DNA of 64,000 nucleotides from positions 100,754,140-100,818,139 of the forward strand of contig NW_026262712.1 of assembly GCF_021869535.1 (NCBI RefSeq), in the 5' to 3' direction. The translations under genes were made by a program, and so were the position numbers. The first letter of the stretch is position 1. Each line of letters starts with the position of its first letter. This DNA is from Mytilus californianus. Lineage: Eukaryota > Mollusca > Bivalvia > Mytilida > Mytilidae. The notes below the pieces were generated by a model, which worked only from the letters and a program-made list of their open reading frames with translations, searched no databases and had not been told where the DNA came from. Positions 11,101 through 22,295 of the stretch are shown here, one piece after another.

Positions 11101-14100
11101 AAGTAAACGGATACAGTAATTAATTTTAATTAGATTCGATAAAAATCTGTTAAGAAATTGTTTCCAAAAATAAAATCTCAAAAATCATGGTTTTGCATGA
11201 AATATTTGCGACGTTAGGCATGCACTACATGTCAAGTTAAACCGAACGTAACGTCAAAACGAGTAAAAAAGCATGGTGTGACATTATGACTAGACAAAAG
11301 TAGTCGCTGACTGTGTCGTTAATATCCTCGAAATATAGTCGAAAATGGGTTCAAATAAATCCCTATTATAATTTTTTGTGCTATAATTTCAAATTTATTT
11401 CCCCTCCAAAATTGTTTTACATGACTTATCATACTTTTAACTAAAATGTTAAAAAAACGGCGTTTTGTGACATTTTGACAAGACACAAACAAAAAAATCG
11501 TGTTTATTTTCTTTTTAATATTTTATCTTGAAACTTCTACATATTTTTTTTCATACACTTATAAACATCTTTTCACGTTTAAACAAAATTTCAGATCGAA
11601 AAAAAGACCGCAAATGCCTATTGTTTTTCATTAGCCACTTAACAAATACGCCGAAAACGTCAAAAACGGCAAGTGTGACATTTCAACGGATTTAATAAAA
11701 TAAACAATATAGGACATAATTTAGACAATAATAACCAGTGGAAGACAGTTTTATATTTATTTTATAATTTTGAAAAAGAAGGGTGGATATGTAAATTGTG
11801 ATTTGTGTCTGCAGCATTCGTCCGAATTTTGAAGAGCTCTTTATAAGATGACAGATTGGTGTGTTGTGACAGAAATAAAAAAAAATCAAATCATTGTAAA
11901 TTCTGCGACGATCTTTTGAAATATTGTAACAAAACTTTTTAATTTTTGTTTCTTGTCATATACGGAATAAAATGATATATTATTTTCGGAATAATCTATT
12001 CTGATTATTTTTTAATATTACTTTTACCTTCTCCCCTGCTCATATTTTTTTTTCTCGGCTTGTCCACAAAACAAAGTGAACTTTTCGTCCTGGTCAGACG
12101 CGTCCAGTTAACAAGGACGTCATAAGTAAAACATACGTCATTAACACCAAATACTGCACTTTCTAGGAATTATTATATATTATACCACTTTTTAAAAAAT
12201 ATTTTAAATAAAGATGAGAATAGCATTAAAAAACGCTGGTCATGTGTTGCGTGTCACTTGTCCACACGCCCAAAAATCCGTGTTATTAGGGATTATTCGA
12301 GTTACAAAATGAAAAAGTATTGATTTTAAGGCATATTCCATTTTTACTTTTAATTACGCTTATTTTGATATATACATACCCGAAACTTAGAACAAATACA
12401 ATAAAGGCGAACTGGAAAGCAAAACCTGTATTATCACCAAACACCGTGTGCGACGTCACTACAGAGTATATTGAGGTTTTCTCCTTATTTTTAAAAGTTT
12501 TTGACTGAAAAATTGGCGGCGACAAACCAAATTTAGTTTCTTTATTGTTCAGAGGATTGACAATAATAACAGAGTCCGCAAATGAACTTTCAAAATAAGG
12601 TGGCACTGTACATGTCTACTCTTGTATAGTTCCTGAGCTTGAGCAGGTACATGTATTTGAGGTGTGCTTAGCAGTTATAGCTTTTTGCACTCTTACACTA
12701 TTCAATCATTTAAAAATAGAGTTGTTACAAAGACGAAAAACATCTTTTTCAACAGAAACGTTACTCTTTGACATTGAAGCAAAATAGTTGTTGCTTTCTT
12801 TATAAAATGTTTTGCTAGAGAGAGTCATTTTACTTCGAAATTTTGAATATCAAATTTTTTACAAATGAAAAGAAATTATTGGACATATATGTCCCACATA
12901 CAAAAACGTCAAAGAACATCGGTTCCAAAAAATATTGCAAACGGCTCTAGATTCTAACTGTCTGTTTATACGAATCGATTTTTTTTCAATTAATATCCTG
13001 TACTGACTGCGTCGTGTATTCACATGGATATGGATTAATTCCTAAAAGTTTTGCCAAATACAGCTAGGGTAATCTATTCTGGGGTAGAAAATCCTTAGTT
13101 TTTTCCAAAAATTCTAAGTTTTGTAATACATGAGCTGCGTCGGATAGAAATCGACCATATGCAAATGAATATCAATACATCTTTTTTCCTATTTTGGGTT
13201 GAAAACATCTCTACGGAAAGTCTGTAACTGTTTGAAAATTGAGATGGTATAAGAACCCTAAGCCTACAAAACAGACCAAAATTTATATTGTATTTCGTAT
13301 TTGAATGTTTCAAAAGCAATCAAAGTCTTATACATGTATGTTTACGTGCACTTGCATAAGGTCGATTTCTATCCGACGCAGCTCACATTATAATGGCGAT
13401 CAGTTGATGATACTGAATTGCCAAAAGTAAACAATTACATTCGGCCAGAAATTTGCAACCATTGCGCATTCTGATATATCTACTGAATCTTGTCAAATTC
13501 ACTACAGCAAATCTTGATCCAATCTAAGTGATAATTCTCTAGATTCAGCAATGCAATGGTTGTCGTTGGTTGCTGTCTGTCACATTTTTTATTTTCGGTT
13601 ACTGTTTTGTCATAAATCAGGCCGTAGGTTTGTTCGTTTGAATTTTTTCACATTTTATCATGTTTGGGTCTTTTATAGCTGACTTTACGGTATGGGTCTT
13701 GCTCTTTTTAAAGACTATATAGTGACCTATAGTTGCTAAAATACACATCATTTGGACAAAATATCCAAGCTTATGAATAAGGACGAGAGCATGTCAAAAA
13801 TATTTTAAGCCATGTAGTAAAAACGATCGAAAACAAAATATATACAGACAGGCACAAAAAACTTAAGTCATATTTATTTTATACAAACCTATGTGAACAT
13901 CACAATTCTCTATTGCCTCTATCCACGCATTCACGTAGCTACAATTATTTGACCTTGAATTCACAACCAATTCATTCTTAATTTTGAACTTTGATATATC
14001 AATATTAGCATTCATTTCCCTGTTCAAGCGATGGATGGAATTCAGATGAAAATTTTCGCAGTATCCTACACAAAAAAATATTTATCACAATCAATTTTTA

Positions 14101-17100
14101 GAAGATAACTAAAGACTAATACAAAAGTGCATGTAAGATATAACAACATTTTATATAATTATTTTGTTCTTAAATGACAGATTTCATATACACAATACTA
14201 GCAGTAGATTTTAGTTTGATGTCATTATTAACAGGGTGGTGTAGCCAGTCAAAAAACGGAAAATATTCAACGAACCAGTGGCATACGGCAATGCTGTATT
14301 GTTCCTTTTTTACGAGGTTTAAATCATAAGTGAGCAACTTATTTTATAAGTTCATGGACAAATAATAAAAATCAAAGATTTTGACATTTATATATGTTAG
14401 TTTAAGCATAATTGTACGTTACGTTAAGGTAAGAAAAATAAAATCAAAAGAGGTTGGAAATGAGATGTGATAAGTTTGTGTACTGTCAAATAAATGGAGA
14501 CTTATATTTACCTTCCGGATCAAGGTAAGCAAGCTCTATCGTCTGTTTACAAGTAGTGTCTGTGACATCTAATGTAATCAATAATTTGTCTTCGACTGCA
14601 ACAAAAATTTAACAAATAATTAGCATCAGCAGTTCTGCAATTGAATGAAATAAGTTGTCTGGTATACGTGAATGAAACAAAATTCCAATATTACCAAGTG
14701 CGTATTTAGGCGGGGGGCACCCGGCACGACCCCCTCCCCCTTCCCCCCCCCCCCCAAACCCCCTTCTTAAAAAAGATTTTTTGAAAATGTATATAGTAAA
14801 GGTAAAATTACAGCCAATTTTGTGTCAAAATAAGGTCCTCCAATTCTGAATTCTCCGGTGCGTACCCTCTAACATCAAATACGGATAACTAACGATAGCT
14901 GTGTACAGGTGTTTATATATTATGTCAGCCTCAAAATTATCCATAGTATGAATTAAAATAGTTGGGAATAAATTAAACAGAAGCTATCAAAGATTTGCCA
15001 TGAAAAAGAAATTTACAAAATGACAAAAAGATAAAGACGTAATCTAAGACACCACTGACGAGGCAATTGATTTAGGATAGGAACAAAAATGTCATGCAAC
15101 AATGCATGATAGATCTTTCCAACAAAATAAAATAGTTCAACGATTGCCGTTAGTGTTGTTGTGGTTCTTGTTGTATTGTGTGGAGAGAGAAAAAAGAATT
15201 ACATTGACGTAATATCTGTCTTTCTGTACAATACAATTTCATCTTGTGTGTATGGTTGACTTCTTAATGCTCGTATATAAATGTATTTAGTAGGATATTT
15301 AATTGCTCACTGGAATTATTAGGAGGTCATGAGTTTGATCTTCAACATTATTTAACGTTAGAACAAATACTGGCAACATATAAAATAAGTGTGGCAGGTC
15401 GTCTTTATTAAATTCATCGTTTTGAAGAAACACATTCAAAATCCAACTTCCCGTTTAAAACTATTACATTGTACAAAGCATATGCAAATGTCTATATTTA
15501 CACAGTGGTCGCTCATTTCATACAGATACTGATTTTGTATTGGCTGAAAGACAAATGAACTGATCCGTCATATGTTTCCAATTTATGTATACGCATTCCA
15601 AAATTACAATTATAAGCTCTGTCATCCTTGTTAATCAAAATAAAATTAAAGAGATGTAATTTGATTGCCAATGAGACAACTATCCCCAAGAGTTCAAATG
15701 GCATGGATATAAGCAATCATAGGTCACTAGACTGCCTTCAAAATGAGATCACCCCAGACCGTGTATTGTTTTAGGATATAAAAGACCACGATCTAAACAT
15801 ATGGAACAATTCAAACGAGAAAGCTAACGGCTTAATGTGTATCAATACAATTTACGAAAAACAAATATGGCTAAGTTGAACCAACGACAACCTCTGAATT
15901 ACTGAAATAAAAATGCGGGGTTAAACATGTGTGTGAGCGCTCAATCTGCCCTCTAACCTGGGACACTGTTTTCACTAATTGCTCGTGTGCTTGTAGTAAA
16001 AGTTAAATGTTTTGTTTCTCATTGTAAGTATAAACACGGCGATAATATTTGATGACAAAAGAGGACAGGATTGTGGTTACATATATGTATCCACAGTCAT
16101 CCCCAAATGTTTATAAACGGTCAGCCGAATCATGATGGCCACAGTTAAACGTCGAAGGGATGGCGTCAAATTTACCATTTAAAACAATTGATACAATAGC
16201 TTCATTGTAAGCAGTACACAAAAAAAGGCAGTAACATGTATATTTTATTGAATTTTGGGTTTTTAAAATTCATTCGAGATAAAACCCAAGTGACGATCAA
16301 ATGTTTAGCAAAATGCGCTCCAGGTTTCGACCCAGTGCTAGAAAATGGAAATTTAATTATAAATCAACGTGTATATTAAAAGTCTAGCGCTGGAGATGTA
16401 AAGTACTTTGTATCTGCAGTGCTGGATTTTGCATCTCTCGTGCTGGACTTTATATCCCAAGCGCTTGACTTTAGATATCCAGCGCTTGACTTTAAAAACC
16501 ACAACTGTTTATCTGTATGAGAACAACATGGCTCCGTACATTTCAGTATGTGAATCTTTGACAGACATTGTGACAGTCCATTGATCGAGATAGCAATAGT
16601 AGGTATTGAGATTTCACAACACTCATGCGTCTGTCCCAAGTCAGAAAGTCCTCCAGTTGTTTTATCATGTCATTTCTTTTTTTTTTGTTAAGTAGAGAAT
16701 TGGTGTTGATTGCAAATTTTGAATTATTTCTGATTCATGTATTCACAATGGTGATGCACTTAACATATTGTATAAACAATTGTCTATTGTTGAAGGCTGT
16801 ATGTTGCCATATAAATGTCTTTTATTTATTTTCGTCGCTGTTTTGGTGTCTCATTGAAATACAGTTTACCCCAAATGCCCCTTTGTTCAAAATATTTGGT
16901 TTTATATGCCAGATGGACAGACGAACAGACAAACAGAAGGAAGGAAGGACGGAAGAAAGGAAAGACTGATGGATGGTCAAGGTCATCACTTCATTCCTTC
17001 TTCGCCTAGCGTACCTTGCATAGTGTTTCGTATTTCCAATAGATAATCTAACTGCTTTTCATACGATAAACTCTGCAAACTTCCAAACCATACAATTATT

Positions 17101-20100
17101 TTTCTATCTGTCATGGTTCTGTGAATGAAAATAATGGGGGGAAAATTACTATTAACTAAATGCTTTTGGAAGCTGAAATCAACTAACACATTCAAGACAC
17201 GCAAGATGTTTTTTGGAAACATAAATCAGAAATTATAACTCAGTCTAAAAAAAATGGCTGTAAGTAAACGTATTTATTTCAAGACAAATTATTTTTTTTA
17301 ATAACAAAGAGAAACAAGAAACATTCTTTTTTTTAATCGATGTATTTTTTCTTTTTTATAATTTTCAAAATAAAAACAAGCAAGAATTAAAAAAAACTAA
17401 AATGGAATCGCTCCCCTCACGCTAAAAATGATGAACGGTCGGTGGCTGTAAAAGTTTTCACTGGAAGAATTATCATGTTTATATTATTTGCATAATTATG
17501 AATTCTTTACCATAATTGGATACACGCGCTTTGGTAATGGTTTTTGTGGGTGGTTACGTTTTTGTAAACAATACAAACAACACGACAGCTTGAATATATA
17601 TCCATTCGCGATTCTATATTGTCTGCATTGCCTCGAGCTCTGTGTTAGGAAACAATAAATCATAGAAATATGGAAAGAGGGCTACTGTGAGCTCATGAGA
17701 GCCAAGCAACGGTCTCCATTTGACAATTTTCCTATCTTAACATAATCATTCAAAAGGATAAGTCCAACTTTATTCAATAAGGAACTATGTGTCGTTTTCG
17801 TAGATTTTCCCCTGAAATATTAAAACAAACAAGGATGCAACATTTTCAAGCCAATTAAGATTGAGTCCCTACAGTATACAAACAGAATCTACCCGGGTTT
17901 GCAAGCTCATTTTCTGTATCTCTGAAAGACAGAATTATTTTCAGTGTTATCCATAGACATTTTTATAAACATACTAACTTTACTTTTTTCAGTGCTACCA
18001 TGTATTCCTCTCCGATTGGCTGGATTTCTAATTTATTTCCATATATTATTTTCAGGTTTGCAGCGGTTTTGTTGAGAAATTCTATGAAATAGTGAATCAT
18101 AATGTTAATGTTTAAAATCTAAGCCAAATACAAGAACATTAGAAAAAGTAGTACATTGTGCAGTAACACGAATAATTCGAGCTGTCGTTTTTAATACTTA
18201 TTTCCGCAGCTATTGTTGTTGCTAATATGTATCATTGGAAGAAATATGATAGCATCGTTTTTATTCCAACTATATTATAGAATTATAAATCAAAACAAGT
18301 GTTCCTTTGTACTGTAGACTAAATCACATGAAAATGATTGTAAACGTTGTTGTAATTCTTTGAATCTAAGTATCTGGCCTAAAATGCAGTATTCATATTG
18401 ATCAAGAAATGTTTCAGCTTACAAAAAATCGACTTTCTTTTCAAATATTTCAACAACAAAAGAAGATAGTTTAAAAAACACATTTGAAATCCCGCAAATA
18501 AATTAAAGAAGATAAATATGCGTTCATCATTACATGAGATATGCCTAGCACGTGCTAATTTATATACCAACCTTTAGAAATATCTACTGGGACGTAAGTA
18601 AGAGATTCGTGCGTATTTAAAAGTTTATCTAAGATCAACATTGTCTTGCTTGCATTTCCACTACCAAGGTCAACAACCATTCTCGAATCTTTCAAAATAT
18701 CTATTAATTCCTTTAAAATACAACTACATTAAAAAAGAAAATGCTTGCCGCACAATTTTATCATCTACCAACTAGAAAAGGTTTTATAAATTTAGAATGT
18801 AGCAATTGATTTTTATTAACTTGCATAACAAGATTCAATATCACCGGGAACGTTGATGGAATTTGAATGTTAGATTTTTTTACATTTGTAATAAACGAAA
18901 ATAAAATAACATTTAAAACAGAATCCGATTGATGCAAATGGTATTCAGCCCTACGCCATGATACATGTGATGACGGAACTGTAAGGGATAGGATGGCTAT
19001 CTACAAAAGTATATTTCCAGGGCAATTGTATGTAGTTAACATATTTATTGAGAGAAACATGAGATATGCCCACTTATATTGCTTAAAAATGAAATACAGC
19101 TATTTGTTATTCATGCCCAATTATATTGCTAAAAATGAACTAAAGTTATTTGTTATTAATGCCCACATTCGAATTTTATCCTAAGCGTTAGCGAGCGATA
19201 AAATTAACGAATATCACGGCCCAGGCCATGTGTAAATTTACAACAAACCTATGGCTTCCATGAATTATTTCGATTCTAAGAGGACAAATACGGTCATTAA
19301 AAAACTGAAGTGAGAGTGGGTATGTCGTGTGTGGGGCTGTTCTTTTTTACTCCCTCTTAGATAAAGCTAAAAAATTCTAATAAATCTGTAGCTTGCACAA
19401 ATATTTCGTAAATAACAGCTAGAAAATTTGTTTTTAATTCTTTTAATTTTCAAACCCAACATTTGCCATTTTTGATTTACATGTTTTTCTCGTAATCCAA
19501 AGTTGAAATTTCGTTACTAAGGAGCCGCCATGTTGACTTGCTGAAATCAGTAAATATGCAAATAATGTAATACAATAGAAAACAAAACAAAACCTACCTC
19601 AAAAATGCATTTTAATGCAATATTATACGAATTTCGATGGTTCACGTAACGGAAAAACCTTTAACTTTAGCGTTTTCATTTGTATGACGTCATGTTTTGA
19701 AAGGACTTAAATGCGCCAAAAGCATTAGTGGACTTCCGCGGAATTTTATTTTATTTCGATTTTGTAGATTTCGCCGAGCACTTGTGCATTAATTCTTTTT
19801 TGTTATGCATCCGAATAAGAATAAAAGTTCTGTAGTCTTTTTTTTAATTGCAATTTAAAAAATAAATCGGCATAGCGTTTGCAAATAGGTTTCGATACAT
19901 GTGGATTTATGTGGGAGGTATATTGTAACATCCATTATAAGTATATCTCTGAGTCTGCGCTAAGTATAGATATATCGAGAATTTTATCACGGTGTTGTTT
20001 ACAAGGCGAAAGAAGCACGTCATATTAGAATTGGTATTAATGCTCACTGTTGTTGCTAAAAATGAATTAAAGTTATTTGGTATTAATGCCCACTAATATT

Positions 20101-21445
20101 ACTTAAAATGAATTAAAGTTATTTTGGTATTTTAATGCCCACTGTTTTTTGCTAAAAATGAATTAAAGTTATTTGGTATTAATGCCCACTATTGTTGCTA
20201 AAAAGGAATTAAAGTTATTTGGTATTAATGCCCAATATTGTTGCTAAAAATGAATTAAAGTTATTTGGTATTAATGCCCACTAAAATTGCTAAAAATGAA
20301 TTTAAGTTATTGGTATTAATGCCCACTAATGTTAACATTACTAAAATGAAAAAAAGCTATTTGTTAGTGTGCCTAGTATCGACCGAATCAAGTCCTTTTT
20401 TACAGATTGTTTTATGTTGGACTGTAACACCACTGTCCGAAGTGGTTTGAGGGTGTTGGGCGGTTACAAACCCGTTGAACTCTGCTACATTTGTTTCTGT
20501 CAGCAATTATTGTTTTTTTTCGTTCGTTTATTGTTTTAGCTGAATCAGGCCTTTAGTTTTAAATTTGGTTTGTTTCAAATTTTCTCATTTCAAACTTTTG
20601 AAAGATCAATATTTGGTATTGTTTTTGCTTACTGTTGAAAGCCGTGCAATGTCAAATATTGTTCACATCTTTGTCTTTACGTCCTTTAACAACTTTTGTG
20701 TCAAGAGGTAATTGTCTCGTTAGAATTATACTATATCTTTCTTTTTTTATATAAAAGATCTATTTTTACAATAACTAAGAATGTTTAGTTAGGAATCAAT
20801 GTTATTATATAATAATCTGCAATAAGTTATATATACAGATTATTACATGGCCTTTTCCATATCGACTGGGGTATCATTCCGTGACTTTAGTCGAGTGGTA
20901 ATATGGGTCGAGGGATGATACCCGGGTCGATATGGAAAAGGACATGTATAACTAATTTTTATATCATATACTACCGATGTGCGAACGCACCCAGGCTGAT
21001 AATCCCATATCAGCCCGATCACGTGACGTCACATAGGGCTGATATGGGTTATTGGCCTGGGTGTGAATTTATGACTAGTTTACTTCCGCTCGTTACACAT
21101 ATGCAAAAACTATCATAGTAATGCTAAGTATATGATAAGTGGTGATAACCTACAATACAAGGTAGTACGTAGTCGTTTTATTTCGACATTATATTGCATA
21201 TATTAGATATCTATTTCTATCTAAACAACATGTTTTCTCGACAAAAATAATCATAATTTATGAGTACGTACTATTAAAATGTCATTCAGAATTTTCATTT
21301 CAAAATGATGAAAGTAGTACCATTTGCACTGTTCCATACAAATATCATTTAACCGAGATCCTTCTTCGTCATAACGGTACCATGCTGGGATATGCACTGG
21401 ATTTGCGGAAAACCCTTTAAGTAATTCCGTCTTCAGGTTGTCCAT
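7955..21445 (-). CDS. EgtD-like (Methyltransf_33) SAM-dependent methyltransferase, complete 7-exon gene A
   Basis: Exons join 21445..21272, 18710..18572, 18081..17979, 17118..17015, 14595..14512, 14065..13889 and 8136..7955, giving 963 nt or 320 residues, close to the usual length of bacterial EgtD. Visible family landmarks: N-terminal YRYDEEGS and the ICxxxxxxYY region; SAM motif VVDLGSG (residues 70-76); PVDIS (99-103); YGNKLEIQPIGEEY; WFGS (149-152); DKLLITLDV; AYLDPEG; FHLNSIHRLNRE; and C-terminal ISCKYT. EgtD methylates the histidine alpha-amino group with SAM. Here the GxxIGN asparagine and the acidic residue of the TExSxKY motif, both linked to histidine binding, are replaced, so the substrate may differ. 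I see no targeting signal, so cytosolic location is inferred. The exon 2 acceptor and exon 3 donor were chosen by phase and are the least certain. The block B copy is broken. Confidence 0.87.
10250..10535 (+). repeat. RT-element 3' tail repeat (family P), inside intron 6
   Basis: It contains GAGCACCTAAGATCACCCCC, the GGGTCCGTGTTG core and ATGGCATTGTCAGTTTGTC, ending near TTATCTTCCGTCTCTC. Block B has the same repeat at 59340-59535. Confidence 0.75.
10819..12459. mobile_element. A-only 1.64 kb element with GACGTC-type inverted ends
   Basis: Block B has an uninterrupted site (near 59787: AGACTAATACAGAG) where A carries about 1.64 kb. The left end reads TGACGTCGCGTACGG and the right end, inverted, reads TGACGTCGCACACGG. 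Similarity continues for about 25 nt. No transposase frame is visible, so it looks like a non-autonomous DNA transposon. The target duplication is unclear. It sits in intron 6 of methyltransferase A. Confidence 0.7.
13545..13745 (+). repeat. Interspersed repeat, family R1 (partial), shared with B
   Basis: Contains GGTTGTCGTTGGTTGCTGTC, CATAAATCAGGCCGTAGG and a diverged end. The counterpart is 61080-61265. Confidence 0.75.
13889..14065 (-). CDS. Methyltransferase gene A, exon 6
   Basis: Phase 1 to phase 1, 177 nt. It encodes YCENFHLNSIHRLNREMNAN, ISKFKIKNELVVNSRSN and an NAWIEAIENCDVHI end. FHLNSIHRLNRE matches the family FNLNLLxRINRE segment. The block B copy has TAA in place of the first tyrosine codon. 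Confidence 0.88.
14512..14595 (-). CDS. Methyltransferase gene A, exon 5
   Basis: Phase 1 to phase 1, 84 nt, with a GTTGCAG acceptor and a GTAAAT donor. It encodes EDKLLITLDVTDTTCKQ and IELAYLDPE, matching the family's D-x-LLIG-x-D and AY-x-D-x-x-G region. The block B exon (62067-62150) is intact and nearly identical. Confidence 0.88.
14703..14928. repeat. A-only C-rich insertion in intron 4
   Basis: A 225 bp segment beginning with a G6 run and followed by a run of 14 C is missing from block B, where TTACCAAG is followed at once by TTTAGGCGAGG. It may be a small interspersed repeat. No coding content was seen. Confidence 0.6.
15640..15985 (-). repeat. Interspersed repeat, family R1 (reverse), in intron 4
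   Basis: Reads GATTGCCAATGAGACAACTA, a GGTCACTAGACTGCCTTC segment and a GCGGGGTTAAACATG end, the reverse of the R1 layout. Shared with block B (63120-63490). Confidence 0.78.
16385..16500. repeat. 21-bp minisatellite in intron 4
   Basis: About five degenerate 21-nt units built on AGCGCTGGACTTTATATCC. Read on the minus strand they give a repeating KSSAxDx-like peptide, which explains the open frame here. I do not regard it as coding. Confidence 0.75.
16625..16815 (+). repeat. Interspersed repeat, family R1 (degraded)
   Basis: Fragments of R1 are visible: CTGTCCCAAGTCAGAAAG at the head and TATTGTTGAAGGCTGTATG toward the end, with unrelated DNA between them. Confidence 0.55.
17015..17118 (-). 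CDS. Methyltransferase gene A, exon 4 (FGS motif)
   Basis: Phase 2 to phase 1, with a clear TTCATTCACAG acceptor and a GTACGC donor. It encodes DRKIIVWFGSLQSLSYEKQ, equivalent to the family's LFLGSxIGN segment. The asparagine that contacts substrate in EgtD is absent (SLQSL follows the glycine). Confidence 0.83.
17979..18081 (-). CDS. Methyltransferase gene A, exon 3
   Basis: Phase 1 to phase 2. It encodes EFLNKTAANL, YGNKLEIQPIGEEY and MVALKKV, matching the EgtD stretch after the PVDxS motif. Donor GTTAGT is not the strongest local option: GTATGT lies a few bases downstream. It is the one that keeps frame with exon 4. Confidence 0.8.
18572..18710 (-). CDS. Methyltransferase gene A, exon 2 (SAM-binding motif)
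   Basis: Phase 0 to phase 1. It encodes ELIDILKDSRMVVDLGSG, the glycine-rich SAM loop with its acidic residue, followed by NASKTMLIL and YVPVDIS, the second SAM-contact region. The acceptor TTTTAAAG was chosen because it joins exon 1 in phase. An alternative AG 12 nt upstream would not. Donor GTTGGT. Confidence 0.85.
19055..20340. repeat. 46-bp tandem repeat split by 860 bp, in intron 1
   Basis: About two copies of a unit containing TATTAATGCCCACT and AATGAATTAAAGTTATT lie at 19055-19165. About six to seven more lie at 20034-20340. The same unit on both sides of 19168-20030 suggests an insertion into one array. The inserted DNA begins with AAGCGTTAGCGAGCGATAAA and ends near AATTTTATCACGGTG. 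No gene was seen in it. Confidence 0.75.
20395..20745 (+). repeat. Interspersed repeat, family R1
   Basis: Follows the 46-bp array. It contains TAACACCACTGTCCGAAGT, a CAATATTTGGTATTG segment and a degraded tail. Confidence 0.65.
20846..20946. repeat. Foldback element 1 in intron 1
   Basis: The arms 20846-20880 and 20912-20946 are inverted copies (CCTTTTCCATATCGAC against GTCGATATGGAAAAGG, plus GGTATCAT against ATGATACC) with about 30 bp between. It is a near-perfect hairpin, likely a small transposon relic. Confidence 0.82.
20988..21063. repeat. Foldback element 2 with a central CACGTGACGTCA
   Basis: The arms 20988-21016 and 21036-21063 pair (CACCCAGGC and CCCATATCAGCCC with their inverses). 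The 19-bp loop contains CACGTG overlapping TGACGTCA, sequences known elsewhere as E-box and CRE sites. It lies about 210 bp inside intron 1 of methyltransferase A. A regulatory role is only a possibility. Confidence 0.8.
21272..21445 (-). CDS. Methyltransferase gene A, exon 1 (residues 1-58)
   Basis: Starts at ATG 21445 and ends at a GTACGT donor in phase 0. It encodes an ELLKGFSANPVHIP segment, the YDEEGS family motif, an ICMEQCKWYY segment and FEMKIL. These align with the EgtD N-terminus (YDERGS, IC, EYY, TRxExxIL). The usual LPEYY(L/P)TR stretch is changed to CKWYYFHHF. The family N-terminus normally begins close to this point, supporting the start codon. Confidence 0.82.
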
Positions 21446-22290
21446 TCTTGAATTAACTACTTCAACAATAATTGAAAAAGTATCAGAAAATAAAGCTTGC
21501 GTACATGTATATCATAAATCCACCAAACGTCATTGAACGTTATAATAACAGTAAATGTTTGACTAAGGTTCGCGGTTCTCTGTGATACGGTTCACTGGAC
21601 GGCGTCGTTTATGTATCTGGTGTCTGTTATTCAACTTGTCGTTAAACTAATAAGATGATTACAGTAAAGAGTCGTTAAAAGTCGATAACAAGATTAGTAA
21701 ATAAAAGGATTAAAGTGTGTTAGAATATAGCAAAGTGCTCGGAGCCAATGAAATTGTAGGATTTGGTGTGCCTTAATTGTGGAGAATGAATGAAAATCAT
21801 GTTCTCAGTAAGGGGTTGTTCTATTGTTCCACCCTACATGTACTTATAATCCAGAACAAAGATTTTTTATCAATGAGATACAGCTGCCCGAAGCTATTTA
21901 TGAGCTTAAGAGGATTAAATTTTATTATTGAAATTGATTAAAAATTAAATAGTTAACATCTACCTAATACTTCTTCAGTTCAATATGTTGAAGATTACAA
22001 GGAGTTAAACAAACAAATATCAAAATAATTGAATTTACTGATGCAGTAAAAATTGGTACGTTAAAGTTATGATTTGAATACAAATAACCTCGAAATTACT
22101 ATAAAAAATACTTTAATCAAATCAACCCAAAAGGAAAGAAAGAAAAAAGGCCATTCTTAATATAACTTAATTTTAGAGCTTATACACTTACAAAACTTCA
22201 GATTACTGGATCCGCGGTTGGATACAGGGGGTTACGTCAACCTTTGAATTGTTTGCTTAACGTATTAAAAGAATTGAAATTGAAATTTCA
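21446..22290. other. Upstream region of methyltransferase gene A; no gene seen
   Basis: The DNA immediately 5' of the ATG at 21445 should hold its promoter and 5' UTR. No core promoter motif stands out and no further coding exon was found. Confidence 0.5.
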
Positions 22291-22295
22291 ATTTA

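Larger units (their letters stand above)
1..16305 (+). repeat. Segmental duplication, block A (left copy)
   Basis: Direct reading shows this block is a diverged copy of 42397 to about 63860 in the same orientation. Matching landmarks include 1/42397, 528-588/42617-42677, 3738/47857, 6600/53680, 7955/55434, 13889/61413, 14512/62067 and 16200/63740. The offset grows from about 42.4 kb to 47.5 kb because B carries more insertions. The copies share the methyltransferase exons, the receptor first exon and several old repeats, so the duplication is younger than those repeats. The right boundary is approximate because homology fades near 16.3 kb. Confidence 0.93.

Noticed and set aside
12286..12606. 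106-codon minus-strand ORF
   Set aside because: It spans the right border of the A-only element and is not preserved in block B.
16376..16639. ORF with KSSAxDx repeats
   Set aside because: Produced by a 21-bp minisatellite inside a methyltransferase intron.
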